Assembly: GCF_033947565.1 (NCBI RefSeq)
Contig: NZ_JARPVX010000013.1
Span: forward strand, 1 to 64,000
Direction of reading: 5' to 3'
Length of the DNA stretch: 64,000 bases
DNA from: Lichenihabitans sp033947565
Lineage (GTDB): Bacteria; Pseudomonadota; Alphaproteobacteria; Rhizobiales; Beijerinckiaceae
The notes under the pieces: generated by a model
The model's database searches: none
The model's input: the letters and a program-made list of their open reading frames with translations, nothing else
What the model was told of the DNA's origin: nothing
Shown here: positions 54,074 through 62,125 of the stretch, piece after piece
Numbering within the stretch: position 1 is the stretch's first letter
Layout: each line of letters begins with the position of its first letter
Translations under genes and position numbers: made by a program

Positions 54074-54101
54074 GGAACTTGTGCCACGGCCCTCGATTGT
54101 C
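54074..54101 (+). promoter_or_regulatory. EcfG/RpoE2-type general stress promoter (first DUF4142 gene)
   Basis: GGAAC (54074-54078), exactly 17 bases, then ATTGTC (54096-54101), 25 bp before the start codon at 54126. The csbD upstream region has the same GGAAC-N17-ATTGTC. Confidence 0.68.
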
Positions 54102-54125
54102 GCAAGGTCGCCAAGGAGAGTTCCG

Positions 54126-54632
54126 ATGACACGTGCTGTTCCCGCCACCCTCGCCCTGTTGCTGGCCGCGCTGCCCTTTACGGCCCAGGCAGCCGATCGG
54201 GTTTCGGATGCGGACAAGGCCTTTGTGGCCATGGTCAGCCAGGGTGGCATGTTCGAGGTGGCGCTCGGCACTGTAGCGGCTCAGCAAGGATCGACGCAGG
54301 ACATCAAGGACCAGGGCACCACGGAAGCGCACGACCATGCGCTCGTGGGCGACACGCTCAAATCCATCACGGCGGCCGCGAAGCTGGATGTCGCCGTCGA
54401 TCTCGATGCCGCCTTTACCAAGAAGCTCGATGCTTTGAAGGCGCTGTCGGGCCCGGCTTTTGACAAAGCCTATCTTCTGGCCATGGAAGATATCCATGCC
54501 AAGGACGGCGCTGCCTTCGCAAAGGAGGCCAAGGGCGGTTCGGACCAGGCACTTCGGGCCTTCGCGTCCGAGACGCATCGCATCGTCGAGCGCCACATCG
54601 GGGAGCTGAAGGCGATCGGCCCTGTCCAATAA
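54126..54632 (+). CDS. DUF4142 exported protein
   Basis: This 168-residue protein has a signal peptide (MTRAVPATLALLLAALPFTAQA) and a DUF4142 four-helix, ferritin-like domain beginning VSDADKAFVAMVSQGGMFEV. Such proteins are periplasmic, widespread in Hyphomicrobiales and often induced by stress; the biochemical role is unknown. The GGAAC-N17-ATTGTC promoter supports general-stress control. A second, diverged DUF4142 gene follows 197 bp downstream. AAGGAGAG precedes the ATG. Confidence 0.88.
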   Translation: MTRAVPATLALLLAALPFTAQAADRVSDADKAFVAMVSQGGMFEVALGTVAAQQGSTQDIKDQGTTEAHDHALVGDTLKSITAAAKLDVAVDLDAAFTKKLDALKALSGPAFDKAYLLAMEDIHAKDGAAFAKEAKGGSDQALRAFASETHRIVERHIGELKAIGPVQ

Positions 54633-54753
54633 GCGTCACGGCTGAGCCCATCGGGCGGCGGCACGCCCCTAGGCCGACGTTTTGGCCCGGATTGTTTCAC
54701 TCTGGCGCAATCCGGGCGGACATGAGGCATTGTCGCGGCGCCGAGCCTTTGTG

Positions 54754-54781
54754 GGAACCCAGGCTGCCGAGACGGATTGGG
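54754..54781 (+). promoter_or_regulatory. EcfG/RpoE2-type general stress promoter (second DUF4142 gene)
   Basis: GGAAC (54754-54758), exactly 17 bases, then ATTGGG (54776-54781), 48 bp before the ATG at 54830. The same register is seen for the first DUF4142 gene and csbD. Confidence 0.65.
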
Positions 54782-54829
54782 TGAGCATGCCGGCCCCATC
54801 GACGGCCGCCACCATCAAGGTCTTCTACC

Positions 54830-55381
54830 ATGCGTTTTCCTGCCCTGGCCGCCGGCCTTCTGCTTTGCGTCTCGAGCGCCGCCATCGCGGCCCCGGACAT
54901 GAGCTCCCTCGAGGCGTCGCCGATGCCGCGACCCTCGTCTCCCCTGGTCCAGGCCTTTGTGCAGAATGCCGGCATCGGCAATCAGTTCGAAATGACGACG
55001 TCGCAGATGGCCTTGGAAAGAAGTCAGGATCCCGCTGTTCGGCACTTCGCTCAGACGATGCTGAACGATCATCACAAGGCCGAACTGGCGCTCGACCGCG
55101 CCGCGGCCCCGACGGGAGTGGCCACCCACTTCATGTTCGACAAAGCGCATCAGGCGAAGCTCGACGAACTCGACGCGCTGTCTGGCCAGGGCTTCGACGA
55201 CGCGTTCTGGGTGTTGCAGCGAGCCGCTCATGCCGAGGCCGTCGCGGGGATCGGCGATTATGCGATGAGCGGCAGCGACCCGGCCCTGGTGGTGTGGGCG
55301 CGCCAGACGCTGCCGGTGGTGCTCGGCCACCAGCGGATGATCGCCGACATGACCGGCACGTCGGCGGTGGCGCTGCAGTAA
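54830..55381 (+). CDS. DUF4142 exported protein (second copy)
   Basis: This 183-residue protein has a signal peptide (MRFPALAAGLLLCVSSAAIA) and a DUF4142 domain (FVQNAGIGNQFEMTTSQMAL, then HFAQTMLNDHHKAEL). It is a paralogue of the gene just upstream but well diverged. Two DUF4142 genes each with its own stress-type promoter suggest duplication with promoter retained. A strong hairpin follows the stop. Confidence 0.85.
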   Translation: MRFPALAAGLLLCVSSAAIAAPDMSSLEASPMPRPSSPLVQAFVQNAGIGNQFEMTTSQMALERSQDPAVRHFAQTMLNDHHKAELALDRAAAPTGVATHFMFDKAHQAKLDELDALSGQGFDDAFWVLQRAAHAEAVAGIGDYAMSGSDPALVVWARQTLPVVLGHQRMIADMTGTSAVALQ

Positions 55382-55394
55382 CCCTATAAACATC

Positions 55395-55419
55395 GGGGTC
55401 GGCCAAAGCGGTCGGCCCC
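55395..55419 (+). terminator. Hairpin after the second DUF4142 gene
   Basis: 10-bp arms GGGGTCGGCC and GGTCGGCCCC (two G-U pairs) with an AAAGC loop, 13 bp after the stop, followed by TTGTGG. It is a probable terminator with a weak U-tract. Confidence 0.5.
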
Positions 55420-55440
55420 TTGTGGCTACGGAGGTCCGGC

Positions 55441-55893
55441 ATGGTTTCGAGGATCATGGCGATCGTGGCCGGGCTGACGCTCGGCAGTGCTGCCGCCGTT
55501 GCTCAATCGAGCCCGCATCAGGATGCGCTGATCTCGTCCTATTTCTCGATCTGGGATCAGGATGGCAACGTGACGCCTGACAACGTGGCCAAGCTTTATG
55601 CGCCGCGCTTGATCTACTACGGGCATGCGATGACGCGAGAGGCGCTGCTCAACGACAAGCGGGCCTTTATCCGCCGCTGGCCTGATCGGCGCTACGGCGT
55701 CGAGCCAGGGTCGGCGGCGAAAAGCTGCGATGCCACACAGGACCACTGCCGCTTGTCGGCCACATTGGTTTGGCGCACGCGCGGCTCTGGCCGTGAGCGC
55801 ATGGGGCGCTCGCGCGTGACCCTGGACCTCGCTCGCAGCGACGGCTTCTTGAAGATCGTGCGCGAAGGCGCCGTCACGCTTGGGCGCGAGTGA
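55441..55893 (+). CDS. Exported NTF2/SnoaL-like hypothetical protein
   Basis: This 150-residue protein has a signal peptide ending AAVAQ and a compact alpha+beta domain (ISSYFSIWDQDGNVTPDNVAKLY, then YYGHAMTREALLNDKRAF) with the look of NTF2-like folds. Family members bind small molecules or act as immunity or stress proteins; no function can be given. The 3' end overlaps the convergent PAP2 gene by 20 bp. Confidence 0.7.
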   Translation: MVSRIMAIVAGLTLGSAAAVAQSSPHQDALISSYFSIWDQDGNVTPDNVAKLYAPRLIYYGHAMTREALLNDKRAFIRRWPDRRYGVEPGSAAKSCDATQDHCRLSATLVWRTRGSGRERMGRSRVTLDLARSDGFLKIVREGAVTLGRE

Positions 55894-56527
55894 TCGGCCC
55901 GTAGAGCCGCCAAGCCAACCAGGCGCAGAACAGCCCGGCCAGCCAGCCGCCGACCACATCGGTCGGCCAATGCACGCCAAGATAAACCCGACTGGCACCC
56001 ACAAGCCCGGTGCCGACAGCCGCCATGACGAAAGCGAACCGTCGCAACGCCAAGGGTGCGCAGGTGGTCGCCACCAGGGCCGCCAGGGTGAAGAAGGCCG
56101 TCGCCGACATCATGGCATGAGAGCTTGGGAAGCTGGTGGTGAAGACCAGCGGCGCGTCCGGAATGAGCCTGGGCCGGGCCCTGTGGACCAACAGCTTCAG
56201 GATGCCGTTGCCCATCAGGGCCGTGACGCAGGCCATGGCCAGGGTGCCGGCACGACGCTTGTGACCCAGGCACAGCATCGCGCCGCAGGCGGTGACGACG
56301 AGCAGCCCGATCACCCCGTTGCTGCCGAGCGCCGTAAAATCCCGGCCGGTTTCGAGCATCCATGCGGGCCCGAGCGAAACAGCGGGTTGGCCCGGCAACC
56401 GCAAAGCCAGGATCAGGCGTGGGTCGAGGCCGTCCGGTCCATCCTCGAAGAAACCGATGTCGAGCCCGAACAGCCCGAGCAGGATCAACCCGGGCCACAG
56501 GGTTCCCAGGAGGCGGGCGGACTTCAC
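55874..56527 (-). CDS. PAP2-family membrane phosphatase
   Basis: This 217-residue integral membrane protein has the three phosphatase motifs KLLVHRARPRL, FPSSHAMMSAT and SRVYLGVHWPTDVVGG. Members dephosphorylate lipid phosphates such as undecaprenyl pyrophosphate, phosphatidate or lipid A. GTG at 56527 is chosen because it follows the receiver gene directly; no strong Shine-Dalgarno is seen. The pairing with a response regulator suggests an envelope-stress role, but this is inference. Confidence 0.85.
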   Translation of the reverse strand: MKSARLLGTLWPGLILLGLFGLDIGFFEDGPDGLDPRLILALRLPGQPAVSLGPAWMLETGRDFTALGSNGVIGLLVVTACGAMLCLGHKRRAGTLAMACVTALMGNGILKLLVHRARPRLIPDAPLVFTTSFPSSHAMMSATAFFTLAALVATTCAPLALRRFAFVMAAVGTGLVGASRVYLGVHWPTDVVGGWLAGLFCAWLAWRLYGPITRAQA

Positions 56528-56528
56528 C

Positions 56529-56897
56529 TCAGTGGCGAACCGCGGCGCCGCGCACGAATCCCAGCACGTCGGCTGGCAGCCATGGCTTGGGGATGAAGCG
56601 CACCCGCGAGGGAAGGTCGTCGGGCACCTCTTCGTGAAAGCCGGAGGTGACCAGCACCGCAATATGGGGCCACGCGGTCGTCACCGTGCTGGCGAGGTCG
56701 AATCCGCTCGCCGAGCCCAGCATCTCGACATCCGTGAAGATCGCCGCGACTTCGTTCGTGTAGTCCCACACATAGGCCAGCGCATCATCGGCGCATTCGA
56801 ATTCCGCGACATCGAAGCCGGCTTCCTCGAACAACAGCGTGGCATCCATGCGAAGCATGGGATCATCTTCGACCACCAGAACCTTCCCGTGCAGCAT
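56529..56897 (-). CDS. Stand-alone response regulator receiver
   Basis: This 122-residue receiver has the acidic pocket VVEDD, phospho-acceptor Asp56 in IFTDVEMLGSASG, and the conserved Lys in IPKPWLPADVL. It has no output domain. Such single-domain receivers in alphaproteobacteria often tune histidine kinases of the general stress or envelope response. GGGAG precedes the ATG at 56897. It is divergent from csbD. Confidence 0.88.
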   Translation of the reverse strand: MLHGKVLVVEDDPMLRMDATLLFEEAGFDVAEFECADDALAYVWDYTNEVAAIFTDVEMLGSASGFDLASTVTTAWPHIAVLVTSGFHEEVPDDLPSRVRFIPKPWLPADVLGFVRGAAVRH

Positions 56898-57009
56898 GAC
56901 GATCTCCCGGATGCCGGCTGGACGATCAGTTCGGCAGGGCCGATCCGACTTGGGAGCGATATGGGGCCAAGGTCGGGGCCGTCCAGTGAGGATCGTGGAC
57001 TGATCGTGG

Positions 57010-57037
57010 GGAACCTTCGGTCGCGGGTCGAATTGTC
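57010..57037 (+). promoter_or_regulatory. EcfG/RpoE2-type general stress promoter (csbD)
   Basis: GGAAC (57010-57014), exactly 17 bases, then ATTGTC (57032-57037), 35 bp before the csbD start. The hexamer and the spacing equal those of the first DUF4142 gene. Confidence 0.7.
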
Positions 57038-57072
57038 CCAGCGAGAGCATGGTGCTCGCAAGGAGATCCGCT

Positions 57073-57288
57073 ATGAGCAGCACGGGCGACAAGATTTCGG
57101 GCGTGGCCAACCAGGCAATCGGCAAGGTCAAGCAGGGCATCGGCGAAGCAACCGGCTCCGAGAAGCTCCAGGCCGAAGGGCATGCGCAGGAAGTCCAAGG
57201 CCAGGCTCAGAAGGCTGTCGGCGACACCAAGGCCGCTGTGAAGAACACGGCCGACAAGGTGGCTGACGCTGCCGATCGCAAGCTCTGA
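57073..57288 (+). CDS. CsbD family stress protein
   Basis: This 71-residue hydrophilic helical protein (MSSTGDKISGVANQAIGKVK, then repeated AxxK-rich helices) matches CsbD, a general-stress family first described in Bacillus; its mechanism is unknown. Ala, Lys and Gly dominate, as in LEA-like proteins. ATG at 57073 follows AAGGAG. A stress-type promoter lies directly upstream and a symmetric hairpin downstream. Confidence 0.92.
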   Translation: MSSTGDKISGVANQAIGKVKQGIGEATGSEKLQAEGHAQEVQGQAQKAVGDTKAAVKNTADKVADAADRKL

Positions 57289-57312
57289 TCAACACACTCT
57301 AAGTTTTTAGAC

Positions 57313-57346
57313 ATGAAAGCCGGTCCCTCGCGGGGCTGGCTTTCAT
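57313..57346. terminator. Bidirectional hairpin between csbD and yacG
   Basis: 9-bp arms ATGAAAGCC and GGCTTTCAT enclose a further short CCC/GGG stem. It lies between convergent genes, 25 bp after csbD and 4 bp after the yacG stop. The A/T-rich arm ends can serve as U-tracts in either direction. Confidence 0.6.
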
Positions 57347-57349
57347 CGT

Positions 57350-57565
57350 TCAATCGTTGCGATGGTCGCCCGAACCGGCATCGTCATTGTCGTCCGGCTC
57401 GTCTTCGGTAGAGGCCCGGTAGCGTCCGACGATCCAGCGATGCAGGTCGACATCGGCGCAGCGCTTCGAGCAAAAGGGCTTTGAGTCGGGATCGGCCGCG
57501 CGCTGGCAGATCGGGCATCGGCCGGCGGGCTTGGGTGGCCCGCTTCCCGCTTGATCCTCAGGCAT
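57350..57565 (-). CDS. yacG: Zinc-binding DNA gyrase inhibitor YacG
   Basis: This 71-residue protein has the YacG zinc site CPICQ and FCSKRCADVDLHRWI, with an acidic disordered tail (STEDEPDDNDDAG). YacG binds GyrB and blocks gyrase in E. coli. It overlaps the maf 3' end by 8 bp in an infA-maf-yacG order common in Hyphomicrobiales. Confidence 0.92.
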   Translation of the reverse strand: MPEDQAGSGPPKPAGRCPICQRAADPDSKPFCSKRCADVDLHRWIVGRYRASTEDEPDDNDDAGSGDHRND

Positions 57566-58187
57566 CGGCCAGTCCGGATTGCATCAGCGGAAACCCTTCA
57601 CCGTCGAGAAGGGCCGCGGTCTCGTGCAGCGGCAAGCCGACGACGCCCGTATAGGACCCGACGAGGCGCGCCACGAACATCGCCGCGAGTCCCTGGATCG
57701 CATAGCCGCCCGCCTTGCCGCGCCATTCGTCGCTGGCGATGTAGCGCTCCATTTCGCGGCCGGATAGGCGCTTGAAGCGTAGGCGCGACTCGACGAGCCG
57801 CTCGCGCCGCTTGCCCGACGGGGTGATCATCGCCACGCCGGTGAAGACCCGGTGGGCGCGGCCGGACAACAACCCGAGGCAATGCGCGACGTCGTCGCGG
57901 ATCTCGCATTTCGGCAGCACGCGCCGCCCGACCGCCACGACCGTATCGGCCGCGATGATGAAGCTCCCCTCGAGCTCAGGCCGCCGCGACACGATGGCCT
58001 GAGCCGCCACCGCCTTTTCCGAAGCCAGGCGCGCCGCGAGCGCCCGGGGGGCCTCGTTGCGTTCTGGCGTTTCGTCGAGGTCCGTCGGGATCAGGGCAAT
58101 CGGCTCGATGCCGATCTGTTGCAGCAAGGCGAGCCGACGCGGCGACGCGGATGCGAGAACGAGCCGGGGGAGGGCAACGGCGGCCAT
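57558..58187 (-). CDS. maf: Maf-like nucleoside triphosphate pyrophosphatase
   Basis: This 209-residue protein has LASASPRRLALLQQIGI, IAADTVVAVGRRVL and KAGGYAIQGLAAMFVARL, the Maf signatures. Maf proteins hydrolyse dTTP/UTP or modified nucleotides to monophosphates, clearing the pool of abnormal bases. Which subtype this is cannot be settled by eye. It lies between infA and yacG on the minus strand. Confidence 0.92.
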   Translation of the reverse strand: MAAVALPRLVLASASPRRLALLQQIGIEPIALIPTDLDETPERNEAPRALAARLASEKAVAAQAIVSRRPELEGSFIIAADTVVAVGRRVLPKCEIRDDVAHCLGLLSGRAHRVFTGVAMITPSGKRRERLVESRLRFKRLSGREMERYIASDEWRGKAGGYAIQGLAAMFVARLVGSYTGVVGLPLHETAALLDGEGFPLMQSGLADA

Positions 58188-58208
58188 GGCGAGGCGCGCG
58201 AGGCCGGC

Positions 58209-58427
58209 CTACTTGAACCGATAGGTGATGCGACCCTTGGTCAGATCATAGGGCGTCATCTCGACCAGCACCTTGTCGCCGGTGAGCACGCGAATGCGGT
58301 TCTTGCGCATCTTGCCGGCCGTGTGGGCCGTGATTTCGTGTTCATTCTCGAGCTTGACGCGGAACATGGCGTTGGGCAGCAGTTCCGTCACCGTACCCGG
58401 GAATTCGAGCAGTTCTTCCTTGGCCAT
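58209..58427 (-). CDS. infA: Translation initiation factor IF-1
   Basis: This 72-residue OB-fold protein (MAKEELLEFPGTVTELLP, then FRVKLENEHEITAHTAGKMR and IRVLTGDKVLVEM) is IF-1, which occupies the ribosomal A site during initiation. ATG at 58427 matches the universal IF-1 N-terminus; an upstream ATG at 58436 would add three residues. It is the first gene of infA-maf-yacG. Confidence 0.97.
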   Translation of the reverse strand: MAKEELLEFPGTVTELLPNAMFRVKLENEHEITAHTAGKMRKNRIRVLTGDKVLVEMTPYDLTKGRITYRFK

Positions 58428-58596
58428 ATCGTCCATCTGGTGGGCGCCTTGGCGGGGCGCCGCAGGCGGATGTTCTGTTTGTGCGGCGGACCCTAGTCGA
58501 GCCCGCGCGATTTGTGAACAGATGATGCACCCTTCGGTGCGTCGCAAGGTTTGGGCAGGCCGGCCCCCGGTCTCGGTGCCCGGTGGCGCCGAAGGG

Positions 58597-59433
58597 TCAA
58601 TCGGTCGGAGTGGGGGCGACGGCGCCTTGCTGATAGGCACGGTAGCGCATGACGCTCCATGGGATGCAGCACAGGTAGGCCACGCTCAACAACGCCAGCA
58701 TCTCGGTCGTGAAGGTGGCGAGCAATAACAGCAGCGTCACGACGCCGAACAACACCACGACGACATTCTCGCGCGGCACCCGCCCGAGGGTCTTGGCCGA
58801 GAAATGCGGGATGCGGCTCACCATCAGGCCGGCCACGATCAACAGGTAGACGATCTGCACCACCACCCAGGGGCGGCTGTTCTGGATGTCCAGCACCGAG
58901 AAGTGGAGATAGAGCGGCAGCATGCCCACCACGGCGCCAGCGGGCGCCGGCATGCCGGTGAAGAAATTCGAGGTCCAGGCCGGCTTGTCGGGATCGTCGA
59001 GCGCCACGTTGAACCGCGCCAGCCGCAGCGCGCAGGCGACCGCGAACACCAGGGCCGCGAACCAGCCGAAGCTCTTGATCGACGACAGCGACCAGAAATA
59101 CAGCGTCAGGGCCGGTGCGACGCCGAAATCGACGAAATCGGCGAGGCTGTCGAGCTCCGCCCCGAACCGGGTGGTGCCCTGCAGGGCGCGAGCGATGCGC
59201 CCGTCGAGCCCGTCGAAGATGGCGGCCGCAATGATGGTCAGCACGGCCAGTTCGAAGCGGCCCTCGACCGCGAAGCGAATCGCCGTCAGCCCCAGGCAGA
59301 GCGCCACCAGCGTGATGAGGTTCGGCAGGATGAAGCGCACCGGCACCTTGCGGAACCGGCGCAAACGCGGTGGCGACCCGCCATCGAGCCGCGACCCCAG
59401 GCCTTGCAGGTCGTCGAGATCCGGGTCGCTCAT
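58597..59433 (-). CDS. pssA: CDP-diacylglycerol--serine O-phosphatidyltransferase
   Basis: This 278-residue membrane enzyme has the CDP-alcohol phosphotransferase motif spanning DGLDGRIARAL to GAELDSLAD (DGx2ARx8Gx3Dx3D). It makes phosphatidylserine, the precursor of phosphatidylethanolamine via psd. About seven hydrophobic segments follow. In most relatives it directly follows psd; here a nucleotide-cyclase gene lies between them, overlapping the pssA start by 4 bp. Confidence 0.94.
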   Translation of the reverse strand: MSDPDLDDLQGLGSRLDGGSPPRLRRFRKVPVRFILPNLITLVALCLGLTAIRFAVEGRFELAVLTIIAAAIFDGLDGRIARALQGTTRFGAELDSLADFVDFGVAPALTLYFWSLSSIKSFGWFAALVFAVACALRLARFNVALDDPDKPAWTSNFFTGMPAPAGAVVGMLPLYLHFSVLDIQNSRPWVVVQIVYLLIVAGLMVSRIPHFSAKTLGRVPRENVVVVLFGVVTLLLLLATFTTEMLALLSVAYLCCIPWSVMRYRAYQQGAVAPTPTD

Positions 59434-60707
59434 CGAGACTCCTCAAAAGGGCGGAACACGGCCACGGGCGTCGAGAAGCCCCGCACCGTGAAGGCACCGA
59501 TCGGCTCGGCTTCGAGCCCGAGCTTGCGCACAAACGTGGATGACATCAGCAGCGGCTCGGCCAAGCGGGCATTCAGGCCGCCGATGCGGCTCGCGAGACC
59601 GACGTCGCGCCCGATCACCGTGAAGTCGAGCCGCATGCCGGAGCCGACATTGCCGTAGGCGGCCTCGCCGAAATGCAGCGCGATGCCGAGCGCGACGGGG
59701 CGGCGGCCGGGGCGCCCGGCGTTGAAGGTCTCTACATTGGCGAGGCCATCCCGCGCGGCCGCGAGCGCCCGTCGGGTGGCATCCTCGGCGCCGTCGCCGC
59801 CATCCCGGAAGATCGCCAGCAGCCCGTCACCCATATATTTCAGCACTTCGCCGCGGCGCGTCTCGATGGGCGGCACGAGGCAATCGAAGACGCTGTTGAA
59901 CAGCCCCACCGCCTCCACGGCGCTGATCTCGGCCGTGTGGCCCGTCGAGTCGCGCATGTCGGCGAACAGGATCGCCGACCGGATGGTGGTGACCTGTCCT
60001 CGCTTGACGTTGCCGTTGAGGATGGCGCGGTGGGGCTCGTCGCCCACATAGGTGCGCAGCAGGCGGTCGAGCATCAGCCGGGTGATGCGGGTGTTGATGA
60101 GCGCCCCGAGAACAGGTGCGATCAAGGCCAGCACGATCCGGCTCGCGTCGCAAAACCCCTGCGGCTCCTTGGTGGCGACCGTCAGCCACGTCGAGATGCC
60201 GACAGGCGCGCCCAATTCCATGCAGATATAGTGAAGGTAGCCGTCCTGCTTCAGCTCCGGCACGATGCCGAAACGATCGTCGGGTGTTTCGGGGAGCCAC
60301 AGGTCAACCCAGTGGCCGGTCTCGCTCGCCTCGCGAAAGGGGCTGTTGGTGTAATCCGGGTCGTCGGCCTGGGACCGCACATAAACGGTGTCGCTGAGGC
60401 CCTGGCCGCGAACCCAGGTTCGGCCGAGCGCGTCCGCGTCCGCGGTCGCAATGGTGCTCGAAGTGCGATAGCGGTCGACCGGCACGCCCAGGGCCCACAA
60501 CCGGTCGCAGATTTCCCCGATCAGCACCGCGGGGTCGGTGGCGCCGGGCGTCACCCGGAGCAGCCAGTCGATGGCCCCCATGGTGTCGCGCCGCAGCTTG
60601 TCGTCCAGCAGGACGAAGAGCTCGGACGAAGGCAGCGCCTCGAGGTCGGGCCTGGGCCTGACGGCCTCGTGCTCCGCCTCCAGGGCTGATTCGCGCCAGC
60701 CGGACAT
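59430..60707 (-). CDS. Class III adenylate/guanylate cyclase-domain protein
   Basis: This 425-residue protein has an N-terminal sensory-like region (about residues 1-200, no transmembrane segment) and a C-terminal class III cyclase domain with ILFADMRDST, KYMGDGLLAIF and RLDFTVIGRDVGLASR, covering the metal aspartates and the transition-state region. It probably makes cAMP in response to a cytoplasmic signal. It sits between psd and pssA and overlaps pssA by 4 bp, hinting at coupling to phospholipid synthesis. Confidence 0.88.
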   Translation of the reverse strand: MSGWRESALEAEHEAVRPRPDLEALPSSELFVLLDDKLRRDTMGAIDWLLRVTPGATDPAVLIGEICDRLWALGVPVDRYRTSSTIATADADALGRTWVRGQGLSDTVYVRSQADDPDYTNSPFREASETGHWVDLWLPETPDDRFGIVPELKQDGYLHYICMELGAPVGISTWLTVATKEPQGFCDASRIVLALIAPVLGALINTRITRLMLDRLLRTYVGDEPHRAILNGNVKRGQVTTIRSAILFADMRDSTGHTAEISAVEAVGLFNSVFDCLVPPIETRRGEVLKYMGDGLLAIFRDGGDGAEDATRRALAAARDGLANVETFNAGRPGRRPVALGIALHFGEAAYGNVGSGMRLDFTVIGRDVGLASRIGGLNARLAEPLLMSSTFVRKLGLEAEPIGAFTVRGFSTPVAVFRPFEESR

Positions 60708-60714
60708 GGATGAT

Positions 60715-61413
60715 CTAGCCGGCCTTGAAGCTGCGGGCCGGTTCCGAGGCGCGGATGTCGGCCAGCACGGTTTCGCCCGCGATGGCCTTCGAGCCCTGAC
60801 CGACCAGCACCCGCACGCCTTCGGGCAGGAACACGTCGACCCGCGAGCCGAAGCGGATCAGGCCGAAACGGTCGCCGACCCCCAGGGTTTCGCCTTCGCG
60901 GGTGAAGCTGACGATGCGGCGGGCCAGGAGGCCGGCGATCTGCACCACGCCGATGCGGCCCGAGGCGGTGTCGATGACGAGGCCGGCGCGCTCGTTGTCG
61001 TCGCTCGCCTTGTCGAGGTCGGCATTGACGAAGGTGCCGGCCCGGTAGCTCATCTTGGTGATGCGGCCCGACATCGGGGCTCGGTTCACATGGCAGTCGA
61101 AGACGCTCATGAACACCGAAACGCGCTGCAGCGGTCGATCACCCAAGCCGAGCTCGGGCGGCGGGACGAAGAACCCGATCGACGAAATGACGCCGTCGGC
61201 CGGCGAAACCACGAGCCCCTCCCGCATCGGCGTGATGCGGGCCGGGTCACGGAAGAAGTAGACGCACCACGCCGTCATGATGCCGGCGACCCAGCCGAGC
61301 GGCGACCACAGCCACTGCAACACCAGGGTCGCCACCGCGAAAGCCGCGATAAACACATATCCTTCGGGATGCACCGGCACGACCTGCCGCCGGATGCTCG
61401 CTACAATGGACAT
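60715..61413 (-). CDS. psd: Phosphatidylserine decarboxylase
   Basis: This 232-residue enzyme of the short alphaproteobacterial type self-cleaves at the Gly-Ser in RFGSRVDVF to form its pyruvoyl cofactor. VSVFMSVFDCHVNRAPMSG is the other signature. An N-terminal hydrophobic region (about residues 20-50) anchors it in the membrane. It converts phosphatidylserine to phosphatidylethanolamine. It is the first gene of psd-cyclase-pssA. Confidence 0.95.
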   Translation of the reverse strand: MSIVASIRRQVVPVHPEGYVFIAAFAVATLVLQWLWSPLGWVAGIMTAWCVYFFRDPARITPMREGLVVSPADGVISSIGFFVPPPELGLGDRPLQRVSVFMSVFDCHVNRAPMSGRITKMSYRAGTFVNADLDKASDDNERAGLVIDTASGRIGVVQIAGLLARRIVSFTREGETLGVGDRFGLIRFGSRVDVFLPEGVRVLVGQGSKAIAGETVLADIRASEPARSFKAG

Positions 61414-61620
61414 CACCGAAACCTATTCGTCGCGACGGATCGCGTGCTTGCCCGTTCCAAGACACGGCGCGCCATGCCCGTGCCTTGGGGACCGGGCGCG
61501 CCTGAACCCCGGGAGGTCCGTCTTGTGACATTCTTTACCCTTGAAGTCACCCCGGACGCGTCGTCTTGGCGACGGCCGTCCGAGGTCGGCGATCCGGTGC
61601 CTGATGAACGCCCGGTCGGC

Positions 61621-61932
61621 TCAGGCCGGCGGGGCCACGGCCTCGACGGCTGAAAAGCGCTCGATGATGCGGTAGGTGTGGGTGGCGCCCGCCGGCACCA
61701 GCCAGGAATCGCCGGCTTTCAGCTCCACCATCTCGCCCGCGATCTCGAGCGCCGCCCGGCCCGACAAGGCGTAACCGACGACCTCGTAATCGTGGCGACG
61801 TGGGGTCTTGTCGTCGGTCGGCTCCTCGTCGCGCCAAAGCCGCAGCGAAACGCGGGCGCCCGCCGCGAGCGGGATGCTGCCATCGGCGGCTGGGGTGGCG
61901 TCGGCGGCGTTGATGGTCACGAGCTTGGGCAT
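61621..61932 (-). CDS. Small cupin-domain protein
   Basis: This 103-residue cupin (MPKLVTINAADATPAADG, then HDYEVVGYALSGRAALEIAG and GDSWLVPAGATHTYR) has a metal-binding His in each cupin motif. Function is unknown; many such proteins bind small molecules or act as simple dioxygenases or isomerases. It is divergent from zwf, with about 190 bp between. The 207-bp gap to psd holds nothing evident. Confidence 0.85.
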   Translation of the reverse strand: MPKLVTINAADATPAADGSIPLAAGARVSLRLWRDEEPTDDKTPRRHDYEVVGYALSGRAALEIAGEMVELKAGDSWLVPAGATHTYRIIERFSAVEAVAPPA

Positions 61933-62125
61933 GGGATATCTCCAGTGTCGCCGCGACAACGCCGGAACCCGGGGCGTCGCCTTGCGACCTGCGGCCGCAA
62001 GGTCCCGGCCAGAATCCGACAAGCTGCCCTTAACCTTGCCGCTACCGCCCTATGTTATGTGCGGGTGACAAGGCCACGGACCGGTGTTGGTTTGGCGGCC
62101 GCGAACCCGCAGGGGCTTGGCCGAC

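Noticed and set aside
62025..62045. TTAACC near zwf and the cupin gene as a CtrA site
   Set aside because: The second half reads TTGT or ACAA at N7, too degenerate to support.
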